5,105 bases of DNA, from assembly GCA_030689585.1 (NCBI GenBank), contig JAUYFZ010000213.1:1-5105 (forward strand), read 5' to 3'. Numbering within the stretch: position 1 is the stretch's first letter; every line of letters starts with the position of its first letter. Origin of the DNA: Rhodocyclaceae bacterium. GTDB taxonomy: Bacteria; Pseudomonadota; Gammaproteobacteria; Burkholderiales; Rhodocyclaceae. The notes below the pieces were generated by a model. The model was not told where the DNA came from. It did no database searches and saw only the letters and a list, made by a program, of their open reading frames with translations. Positions 1-5,092 of this stretch are shown one piece after another. The translations under genes were made by a program, and so were the position numbers.

Positions 1-1
1 A

Positions 2-349
2 GGATTCAGGGTATTGAGATTTTGGAACAACGACGTGCTGCAAAATATCGATACGGTAGTTGAGGCGATCTGGATTGCTTTGCAAAAGGAATCTATCCCC
101 CATCCCCTCCCCAGCCCTCCCCTTGAAGGGGAGGAAGATTGGTACTGCCCTCCCCTTCAAGGGGAGGGAGATTGGTACTGCCCTCCCCTTGAAGGGGAGG
201 GAGACTGTCATGTCAGCGCGATATGGCATGTCACCCACTACAAACCGCATAGAGCCCCAAAAAGGGTTACAAAAGGGACTCCTGAAAGGACGGCAAAAAG
301 GCGAGAGTGCTCTGGCGACCTGCAGTTTGCTAACGCGCACGATCATTGA
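2..349 (+). CDS. DUF559 (Vsr-like endonuclease-fold) protein, C-terminal part, running into repeat array
   Basis: This is the 3' end of a gene that begins left of the window; the frame is open from base 2 to a TGA at 347-349. The first ~28 residues (GFRVLRFWNNDVLQNIDTVV, then EAIWIALQ) match from memory the conserved C-terminal end of DUF559 proteins, small proteins with a Vsr/PD-(D/E)XK nuclease-like fold and unproven biochemical role. The catalytic part lies outside the window. After IALQ, where the domain normally ends, the frame enters the palindromic repeats and encodes an 11-residue periodic tail (PPLEGEEDWYC, PPLQGEGDWYC, PPLEGEGD). About 47 further residues without family resemblance follow. 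The stop overlaps the last codons of convergent mutL. I infer that the native stop was lost or replaced when the repeat arrived. Identity of the domain end is fairly sure; that the tail is translated is uncertain. Confidence 0.72.
   Translation, partial: GFRVLRFWNNDVLQNIDTVVEAIWIALQKESIPHPLPSPPLEGEEDWYCPPLQGEGDWYCPPLEGEGDCHVSAIWHVTHYKPHRAPKRVTKGTPERTAKRRECSGDLQFANAHDH
97..203. repeat. Palindromic repeat array 1 (three units, 33-bp period)
   Basis: A C-rich head (CCCCCATCCCCTCCCCAGCC from base 97) is followed by three palindromes with 9-10 bp arms around one central base: 116-134 (centre G125), 148-168 (centre C158) and 181-201 (centre G191). Centres are exactly 33 bp apart, and the spacers share the sequence AGATTGGTACTG. 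The central base shows that the middle unit is inverted relative to its neighbours. Each unit can fold as a GC-rich hairpin with a TTGAA or TTCAA loop. Unlike arrays 2 and 3, there is no G-rich closing tail and no TTTAGCGTGAAACACAT border. Five C-tracts at 97-122 give a canonical G-quadruplex motif on the minus strand. Confidence 0.9.
210..342 (+). pseudogene. Possible decayed remnant of an Rpn/PD-(D/E)XK transposase-nuclease C-terminus
   Basis: Between array 1 and the mutL stop, the frame starting at base 210 reads PQKGLQKGLLKGRQKGES and then ALATCSLLTRTI. This resembles the C-terminal tails of Rpn-type recombination-promoting nucleases/putative transposases, which carry runs of (x-x-G-x) tetrapeptides followed by a short leucine-rich segment ending near LLTRRF. 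No nuclease core is present, and the same frame then runs antisense through mutL. If real, it is only a fragment stranded downstream of mutL. The alternative is simple low-complexity drift or untranslated spacer. The match is short and based on recall of the family, so confidence is low. Confidence 0.3.
258..305 (+). repeat. Four imperfect 12-bp tandem repeats
   Basis: Four consecutive 12-mers are seen: CAAAAAGGGTTA (258-269), CAAAAGGGACTC (270-281), CTGAAAGGACGG (282-293) and CAAAAAGGCGAG (294-305). In one frame they encode QKGL, QKGL, LKGR and QKGE, a tetrapeptide periodicity typical of Rpn-type nuclease tails. They are unrelated to the palindromic arrays. Confidence 0.6.
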
Positions 350-2025
350 CCTCGTAAAAACAGCTTGTCAATCTCGGCCAGTGAGATGGGACTCCACGTC
401 GGCCGACCATGATTGCATTGGTCGGCGCGTTCGGTATTTTCCATCTGACGTAACAGGGCATTCATCTCTGGAATACTCATCGGACGGCATCCGCGTACCG
501 CACCGTGACAGGCTAGGGTGGCGAGGATTTCGTTTTGGCGGGATGCTGCATGGGACGGAGTTTGATTTTCTGAAAATTCTGTCAGTAACGCACGCACTAA
601 AGTGACCAGATCGCCGCCAGATAAAACCGTAGGCACGGTGCGAATGGCCAGTTCTTGGGGCCCGATGAGTGCGATTTCAAAACCCAGTTGCGCCAAGGAT
701 TCTGCGTATTCCGAGGCGATGGCGATTTCATGGGCATTGACGGTCAGAAGAACGGGCACGAGCAGAGATTGCACGGACGGCGTATCGGCTTCTTTTTTGA
801 GTTTTTCATACAGAACGCGTTCGTGGGCCGCGTGTTGATCGATCAGGATCAGCCCGGTTTCGTTCTGGGCCAGAATATAGAGTCCATGAAGCTGACCGAT
901 GGCATAACCGAGCGGAGGGGATGTTTGCGGTGGTGGTGTTTCAGAACAGGCTTTTTGAGCGAAATCCAGATAGGCCGTGACAGTGGGTTCGGAAACTAGG
1001 GAAGGTTTCGAATAGGACGATGGTTGATAAGTGGTTGGCGTGAAGGTTGTTGCAAGAGGTTTAGCCAATGTGCGGGTGACCCCGTGAAAAACAAATTGAT
1101 GCACGGATCTGGCCTCACGGAACCGTACTTCCGTTTTGGCAGGATGTACATTGACATCCACGGTCGAGGGATCAATGTCAAGAAACAGTGTCCAGGCCGG
1201 ATGTCGGTTGCCGTGAAGGACATCGACATAGGCTTCACGGGCGGCATGGGTGAGCAGTTTGTCCCGCACGAAACGGCCATTGACGAAGAAGGCTTGTGCG
1301 TCGCGTGAAGCGTGCGTATGAGTCGGAGGTGCGATGAAGCCGGACAGTCGCAGTCCACCGGCTTCGACCAACAGAGGTAACGCGTGATCGGAGAAATCAT
1401 CGCCGAACAGTTCTCGTACACGGCAGTCAAGATCGGTGGCGGCATGTCGTCGTTTAGGCGTGCGGTTGTGGGTGAGCGTGAAAGCCACATCGGATCGAGA
1501 GAGAGCCATGCGCTTGACGACTTCATCGCAATGCGCAAATTCGGTGGCATCGGACTTGAGGAATTTCCGTCGGGCAGGGGTGTTGAAATACAGATCGGCC
1601 ACGTCCACGACCGTCCCCCTTTCCAAGGCGGCAGGGGCGAGCTGGCCTTTGGCGAGGCAGTAAGCGTGGTCTGTATTCTCTGTGCGGCTTGTCAGGGTCA
1701 CACGGGCGACAGAGTCGATGGAAGCCAGTGCCTCACCGCGAAAGCCGTAGCTGGACACCTGCTCCAGATCGGATAACGTGCGAATCTTGCTGGTGGCGTG
1801 TCGGGCGAGGGCCAAGGGGAGATCGTCGGGGGCGATGCCTTTCCCGTCATCGACGACGCGGATTAAGCGAACACCGCCCTCTTCTAGGAAAACGTCGATT
1901 CGAGTGGCCCCTGCATCCAGACTGTTTTCGATCAGCTCTTTTAGGACGGAAGCGGGACGTTCGACGACCTCGCCTGCGGCGATCTGGTTGATAAGGAGGT
2001 CGGGAAGTGGCTGGATTCGGGGCAT
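343..2025 (-). CDS. mutL: DNA mismatch repair protein MutL (endonuclease-type)
   Basis: Complete 560-residue MutL, the ATP-driven dimer that links MutS mismatch recognition to strand incision. The N-terminal GHKL ATPase shows KELIENSLDAGA (E30 general base, N34 metal ligand), DDGKGI (59-64), RHATSK (75-80) and GFRGEALASI (94-103), followed by the transducer region with FVNGRFVRDK and DVNVHPAKTEVRF. A short linker of roughly 60 residues, rich in S/T/P, leads to the dimerisation domain. That domain has an exact DQHA(X)2E(X)4E metal-binding endonuclease motif (DQHAAHERVLYE from residue 396), plus ACHGAVR (505-511) and CNHGRPT (537-543). E. coli MutL lacks the DQHA motif and relies on MutH, so this protein probably nicks DNA itself. 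The ATG at 2025 fits the family N-terminus. No Shine-Dalgarno lies close upstream, but TATAAT sits 6 bp before the ATG, suggesting a leaderless transcript. Divergent from dedA; its 3' end converges on the DUF559 frame. Confidence 0.98.
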   Translation of the reverse strand: MPRIQPLPDLLINQIAAGEVVERPASVLKELIENSLDAGATRIDVFLEEGGVRLIRVVDDGKGIAPDDLPLALARHATSKIRTLSDLEQVSSYGFRGEALASIDSVARVTLTSRTENTDHAYCLAKGQLAPAALERGTVVDVADLYFNTPARRKFLKSDATEFAHCDEVVKRMALSRSDVAFTLTHNRTPKRRHAATDLDCRVRELFGDDFSDHALPLLVEAGGLRLSGFIAPPTHTHASRDAQAFFVNGRFVRDKLLTHAAREAYVDVLHGNRHPAWTLFLDIDPSTVDVNVHPAKTEVRFREARSVHQFVFHGVTRTLAKPLATTFTPTTYQPSSYSKPSLVSEPTVTAYLDFAQKACSETPPPQTSPPLGYAIGQLHGLYILAQNETGLILIDQHAAHERVLYEKLKKEADTPSVQSLLVPVLLTVNAHEIAIASEYAESLAQLGFEIALIGPQELAIRTVPTVLSGGDLVTLVRALLTEFSENQTPSHAASRQNEILATLACHGAVRGCRPMSIPEMNALLRQMENTERADQCNHGRPTWSPISLAEIDKLFLRGQ

Positions 2026-2031
2026 GGGTGG

Positions 2032-2062
2032 ATTATACTCAGCCCCTCTTATGGAATTTTTA
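2032..2062 (-). promoter_or_regulatory. Candidate mutL promoter, leaderless
   Basis: On the minus strand a perfect TATAAT (2037 down to 2032) lies 6 bp before the mutL ATG, so transcription would start at or next to the A of the start codon. The best -35-like hexamer is TTAAAA (2062 to 2057, 4 of 6 consensus bases) with a long 19-bp spacer. The absence of a Shine-Dalgarno agrees with a leaderless message. This is inferred from sequence only. Confidence 0.5.
2034..2039 (+). promoter_or_regulatory. Candidate dedA -10 box overlapping the mutL -10
   Basis: TATACT (5 of 6 consensus bases) on the plus strand overlaps the minus-strand TATAAT by four bases. Start of transcription would be near 2046, leaving about 5 nt before the dedA ATG. 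No convincing -35 or extended -10 is visible. The near-palindromic overlap suggests a symmetric bidirectional promoter, but it could be a by-product of the AT-rich core of the mutL promoter. Confidence 0.35.
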
Positions 2063-2704
2063 ACTCAATTCGTCGATATCATCCTGCATCTGGATCGACA
2101 CCACGCGGTGTTGGTGCAGCAGTATGGGCCGTGGATATACGCCATTCTTTTTGCCATCGTTTTTTGTGAAACGGGTTTGGTGGTCACGCCGTTTCTGCCG
2201 GGGGATTCATTGCTCTTTGTAGCAGGGGCATTGGCGGCTGAAAGCGCGGCAGAAGGTGGTGGCATGGACATTGGCGTGCTTATTGCCGTGTTGCTGTCGG
2301 CAGCGGTGATCGGGGATAACGTCAACTACTGGATTGGCCGGTGGTTCGGGTTGAAGGTGCTGCATTGGGGCGAGGGTGCGCCGCGCTTCTTCAATCGCGC
2401 TGCGTATGACAAGGCCCACGCTTTTTATGAGCACTATGGGCCAACCACCATGGTGCTGGCCCGTTTTATTCCATTAGTCCGCACCTTCGCACCGTTTGTG
2501 GCGGGCGTGGCCCGCATGACTTACCCGCGTTACTTTATGTTCGACCTGGCCGGTGCTTTCCTCTGGGTGTTTTCATTGACGTTGGCAGGTTACTGGTTTG
2601 GCAACCTGCCGGTGGTGCGCGGAAACTTATCCTTCGTGATTCTTGGCATTGTCGCGTTGTCTATTCTGCCGATGGTGATCGCCTGGTGGAGGCAACGGCG
2701 GTGA
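2051..2704 (+). CDS. dedA: DedA family integral membrane protein
   Basis: 217-residue polytopic inner-membrane protein, very close in length and text to E. coli DedA (219 aa). The opening (MEFLTQFVDIILHLDRH) and the block CETGLVVTPFLPGDSLLFVAG (39-59) are hallmarks, with E40 and D52 at the acidic positions needed in E. coli YqjA. The block ARFIPLVRTFAPFVAG (137-152) carries the paired arginines R138 and R144. GDNVNYWIGR (88-97) is a further family signature. DedA proteins act in membrane lipid and proton-motive-force homeostasis, and some members move undecaprenyl phosphate or phospholipids across the bilayer; the substrate of this one is not known. The ATG at 2051 is chosen because it reproduces the family N-terminus, although the frame is open upstream through antisense mutL. 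No Shine-Dalgarno is seen. The stop overlaps the next gene by 4 bp, indicating translational coupling. Confidence 0.96.
   Translation: MEFLTQFVDIILHLDRHHAVLVQQYGPWIYAILFAIVFCETGLVVTPFLPGDSLLFVAGALAAESAAEGGGMDIGVLIAVLLSAAVIGDNVNYWIGRWFGLKVLHWGEGAPRFFNRAAYDKAHAFYEHYGPTTMVLARFIPLVRTFAPFVAGVARMTYPRYFMFDLAGAFLWVFSLTLAGYWFGNLPVVRGNLSFVILGIVALSILPMVIAWWRQRR
2688..2692 (+). promoter_or_regulatory. Ribosome-binding site fixing the lipoprotein start
   Basis: GGAGG inside the end of dedA lies 8 nt before the GTG at 2701. It supports that start over the in-frame GTG at 2686, which would give an acidic residue at position 2 of the signal peptide and has no ribosome-binding site as well placed. Confidence 0.75.
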
Positions 2705-3378
2705 GAGTCTGGGGTTTGTTTTGTTTGTTGTTTTTATTGACAGGATGTTTGGCGACCGCAGGAGTCGTGGGCGGTGTGAGTGCCTCCAATATCGCCAAAA
2801 CGGATATTGATCGGGTGAGCGACATTCACTACCGCGAGATTCAGGCGAGCGTGAGATTGTTGACGGAAAAGTTGTATCGCCGTAATCCGCGTGAATGGAA
2901 GAAGGGAAATGCCAAGACGCTCGAAGAAGCGGTCGCCAGGGTTGTTGATGCCGGATGGCGACCCCCAGAACTTGAACGAAGAACCGAAGGGGCGGCCATT
3001 CTGGTTGCACTCTCCGAAGATTTCAGGGGGGATCGCGTGGCGGCTTTTGTCGGTGGATTGTCCGATATGCTTCATCGGGCATTCAATGGGAAAAGTGAGT
3101 TTTTCATCATGGACGATCTCAATCCACAAAGCATTTACAACAGCGCACGCAATGCAGAAATTGCCGCATGGAAGCTTTCATCAGCGCGTGTTTCGGGAGA
3201 ATTGTTGCTGCTTTCCAACGAAATGACCCCGATGCAGAACCTGTCCTTCGAGCGTGAATTCGGGAAAATCATCAGCAGTCTCGATACGCTCTCGAAGATC
3301 GTGGCCGACAAGACTCACCGAGTGGTCGTTAAAGTCCTTCAGAGCGTGGCCACCGCTGTGTTTCTGCCGATATTTTAG
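2701..3378 (+). CDS. Conserved lipoprotein of unknown function
   Basis: 225 residues starting at GTG 2701, which overlaps the dedA stop as GTGA. The N-terminus MRVWGLFCLLFLLTGC is a short type II signal peptide with lipobox LTGC. Cys16 would be the lipidated residue, and Leu17 after it (not Asp) predicts sorting to the outer membrane. The mature part is soluble and mixed in character. Striking blocks are LTEKLYRRNPREWKKG, EDFRGDRVAAFVGGLSDML, NPQSIYNSARNAEIAAWKL, LLLSNE and NLSFEREFGKII. I recall similar blocks in uncharacterised lipoproteins of Betaproteobacteria but know no function or symbol. The C-terminus ends LPIF, and its TAG stop lies inside the left border of repeat array 2, so the last residues may have been altered by the element. 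Coupled to dedA, so a shared envelope role is plausible but unproven. Confidence 0.9.
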   Translation: MRVWGLFCLLFLLTGCLATAGVVGGVSASNIAKTDIDRVSDIHYREIQASVRLLTEKLYRRNPREWKKGNAKTLEEAVARVVDAGWRPPELERRTEGAAILVALSEDFRGDRVAAFVGGLSDMLHRAFNGKSEFFIMDDLNPQSIYNSARNAEIAAWKLSSARVSGELLLLSNEMTPMQNLSFEREFGKIISSLDTLSKIVADKTHRVVVKVLQSVATAVFLPIF

Positions 3379-3529
3379 CGTGAAACACATCCCCCATCCC
3401 CCTCCCAGCCTCCCCCTTGAAGGGGGAGGAGTAAGCCCATCCCATCCCCTCCCCAACCCTCCCCTTGAAGGGGAGGGAGAGATGCTCCTCCCCCTTCAAG
3501 GGGGAGGCTGGGAGGGGGATGGGGGTCAA
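3374..3529. repeat. Palindromic repeat array 2, between convergent genes
   Basis: The element runs from TTTAGCGTGAAACACAT (3374-3390) to GGGGGTCAA (3521-3529), both borders shared with array 3. It contains three palindromes with 10-bp arms: 3409-3429 (centre G3419), 3457-3477 (centre G3467) and 3487-3507 (centre C3497), with centres 48 and 30 bp apart. Two head variants occur: type A with CTCCCAGCCTCCCCC at both outer ends, and type B with CTCCCCAACCCTCCCC in the middle. The TAG of the lipoprotein gene (3376-3378) and the TGA of lnt (3526-3528) lie in the two borders. Canonical G-quadruplex motifs are present at 3391-3416 and 3436-3464 (minus strand) and 3500-3525 (plus strand). It probably folds strongly in both transcripts and could end or stabilise them, but no T-run typical of an intrinsic terminator follows. 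Confidence 0.92.
3391..3525. repeat. Perfect 41-bp inverted repeat with 53-bp loop
   Basis: Bases 3391-3431 are the exact reverse complement of 3485-3525, with no mismatch over 41 bp; pairing breaks immediately on both sides. Each arm is itself a shorter palindrome, so alternative folds (one long stem or separate hairpins) compete. The loop carries the type B unit. Confidence 0.95.
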
Positions 3530-4935
3530 CGTGACGAAAGAGCAGTACGCCAGCGAACATAGGGAGTCAGGCCGCTGTAACCGGAAACTGATACGGTCAG
3601 GGCATCTGTTACGAAGGGTGGAAGCACCGCCTGTACGGTTCCATCCGGCAAGATGGCTGCTGTCATGCCGGTATTGGTGGCGCGTAACATGGGCCGTCCT
3701 GTTTCTAGGGCGCGCATTCGGGCGATCTGTAGATGTTGGGGTTGTGCCAGCGAATGGCCGAACCAGGCGGTGTTGGAGAGATTGATGAACAAGGTGGCTT
3801 CGGGCAGGGCGTGAAGAAGTTCTTCACCAAAGAGATCCTCAAAGCAAATATTGGGCATCACTTTTTGACCGGACAGCATCAGGGGACGCTGGCCCGACGG
3901 CCCGGGGGTAAAACCAGACATGGGAATATCGACCAGGCTGAAGAACCATGAAAACCCCGGAGGAATGAATTCACCAAAGGGGACAAGATGGGCTTTGGCA
4001 TAGGTTTGAAGTTGAAAATCCTGCGTGATCCCCACCGCACCGTTGGCGTAACTTCTTTGGCTTGCGGGTATCGCCACCCCCAACAAGACATCCCCGTGAC
4101 GGATGAAGGTGCGCAAAAAATTATGGGGCACGTCACTCAACATCAACGGCAGAGCTGTTTCCGGCAACACCGTGAGTTGCGCCGGATGCGCGTGTGCCAG
4201 AGATTGATAGGTGTCCATCGACAGCGACAACCGTTTGGGATCCCATTTGAGACTTTGCGGAATATTGCCCTGCAACAGGGCGACGGTCAGAGGTTCTCCC
4301 ACGGGTTGCGTCCAGGCGATGCCGCGCAACATAAAGCCCGTGGCTAGTAACACGGCGATGGAAGTACTGGCAACGATGAAATGACGACGCAGCCCCAAAG
4401 CCAAGAAAGCGGCGATCAATGCCACTAGAAACCCGATGCCCTCCCCCCCCAATACCGGTGCAAACCCGGCCAGAGGACTCGGGGGAGTTTGCGAATAGCC
4501 CAGAGCAAGCCAAGGGAATCCGGTCAGCGCATATCCGCGCAGTAGTTCGGTCAGTGTCCAGCATCCTGCGGCCAGAGGCACGTCCCGCCATAATGTATTT
4601 TGCCTCCAGCGTGAAAACATGAATCCTGCCAATGCAGGGAAGAGTGCCAGGTAGGCACAAAACAGGAAGGTCGCCACCGCAGCCAGAGGTGCCGCCATGC
4701 CGCCGACATCATGCAGGCTCACGTAAATCCACGACACGCCCGTCAGAAAGAAACCCAACCCCCAGGCCAACCCCTGCCAGGCGGCCTGATAGGGGGATGC
4801 CGCCCGTCGCCAGGTTCTAAATAGCCAGGCCAGCGTCAGGAAAGGGAGTGGAAATAATCCAAACGGCGCGAATCCCAGAACGGTGAAGGCGCCGATGCAA
4901 AACGCGAAAAATTTAGCGTGAAACACATTCCCCAT
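3526..4935 (-). CDS. lnt: Apolipoprotein N-acyltransferase Lnt, ends shaped by repeats
   Basis: Lnt transfers an acyl chain from phospholipid to the N-terminal cysteine of diacylated lipoproteins in the inner membrane, the last maturation step. Several N-terminal membrane segments (GFAPFGLFPL, GLGFFLTGVSWIYVSL, TGFPWLALGYSQ) precede a nitrilase domain opening LLQGNIPQSLKWDP. The triad is visible as PETALP, KAHLVPFGEF and ICFED; counted from the ATG at 4935 these are E259, K314 and C364. WFG and QIARMRALETGRPMLRATNTG are also typical. The start is uncertain. ATG 4935 (469 aa, MGNVFHAKFFAF) lies in repeat array 3, with GGAGG 3 or 11 nt upstream, also from the repeat. ATG 5064 would add 43 repeat-encoded residues and has no ribosome-binding site. 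The protein ends GLTPYVRWRTALSSR at a TGA in the array 2 border, whereas E. coli Lnt continues about 19 residues further through a last membrane helix. Enzyme identity is certain; full activity is not. Confidence 0.95.
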   Translation of the reverse strand: MGNVFHAKFFAFCIGAFTVLGFAPFGLFPLPFLTLAWLFRTWRRAASPYQAAWQGLAWGLGFFLTGVSWIYVSLHDVGGMAAPLAAVATFLFCAYLALFPALAGFMFSRWRQNTLWRDVPLAAGCWTLTELLRGYALTGFPWLALGYSQTPPSPLAGFAPVLGGEGIGFLVALIAAFLALGLRRHFIVASTSIAVLLATGFMLRGIAWTQPVGEPLTVALLQGNIPQSLKWDPKRLSLSMDTYQSLAHAHPAQLTVLPETALPLMLSDVPHNFLRTFIRHGDVLLGVAIPASQRSYANGAVGITQDFQLQTYAKAHLVPFGEFIPPGFSWFFSLVDIPMSGFTPGPSGQRPLMLSGQKVMPNICFEDLFGEELLHALPEATLFINLSNTAWFGHSLAQPQHLQIARMRALETGRPMLRATNTGMTAAILPDGTVQAVLPPFVTDALTVSVSGYSGLTPYVRWRTALSSR

Positions 4936-5049
4936 CCCCCTCCCAGCCTCCCCCTTGAAGGGGGAGGAGCATCTCTCCCTCCCCTTGAAGGGGGAGGAGA
5001 TTAACTCCCTCCCCTTCAAGGGGAGGGTTGGGGTGGGGATGGGGGTCAA
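4912..5049. repeat. Palindromic repeat array 3, at the lnt start
   Basis: It has the same borders as array 2: TTTAGCGTGAAACACAT (4912-4928) and GGGGGTCAA (5041-5049). The first 58 bp (4912-4969) match 3374-3431 with one difference (T4929 against C3391). Palindromes are 4947-4967 (centre G4957), one around G4987 with arms uneven by one G, and 5007-5027 (centre C5017); centres are 30 bp apart. The right end is a type B head in reverse, so the outer arms form only an imperfect inverted repeat. A G-quadruplex motif lies on the minus strand at 4930-4954, and one with five G-tracts on the plus strand at 5020-5045. On the minus strand the array is open in the lnt frame and contains the likely lnt start codon. 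Confidence 0.92.
4939..4951 (-). promoter_or_regulatory. Repeat-derived ribosome-binding region of lnt
   Basis: On the minus strand, GGAGG occurs at 4951-4947 (11 nt before ATG 4935) and again at 4943-4939 (3 nt before it, or 12 nt before the alternative GTG at 4926). Both lie inside the repeat head. Spacing is not ideal for either start, so which one is used is an inference. Confidence 0.4.
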
Positions 5050-5073
5050 TGGGGCATGTTTCATGATGCGGGG

Positions 5074-5086
5074 TGGCGATTCGCCA
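5074..5086. repeat. Short palindrome upstream of lnt
   Basis: TGGCGATTCGCCA is a perfect 6-bp-arm palindrome with one central base. It lies in the ~43-bp stretch between array 3 and the next TTAGCGTGAAA motif. It could be a regulatory site or chance; no -10 or -35 is convincing beside it. Confidence 0.35.
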
Positions 5087-5092
5087 TGCCCG

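Noticed and set aside
97..203. CRISPR-like regular spacing of repeats
   Set aside because: The spacers are only about 12 bp and nearly identical, units alternate in orientation, and no cas gene is present.
60..605. Long plus-strand open frame through array 1 and into mutL
   Set aside because: It is open because of the stop-poor repeats and then antisense mutL; mutL is unambiguous on the other strand.
1778..2050. N-terminal extension of DedA by 91 codons
   Set aside because: It is antisense to the conserved mutL ATPase region; the family N-terminus begins at the ATG at 2051.
2686..2700. Upstream GTG start for the lipoprotein
   Set aside because: It places Glu at position 2 of the signal peptide, whereas GTG 2701 has GGAGG at 8 nt and the GTGA overlap.
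3391..3530. Classical intrinsic terminator
   Set aside because: The stems are strong but no T-run follows on either strand, so I call it only a possible RNA end or stabiliser.
3254..3785. Several open frames on both strands across array 2
   Set aside because: They are translations of the palindromes (PPLEGEG, PLQGGGWEGDGG) joined to antisense stretches of lnt or the lipoprotein gene, with no independent family resemblance.
4608..4620. AGCGTGAAAACAT inside lnt as another border copy
   Set aside because: It has an altered spacing against AGCGTGAAACACAT, lies in conserved coding sequence, and has no C-rich head after it.
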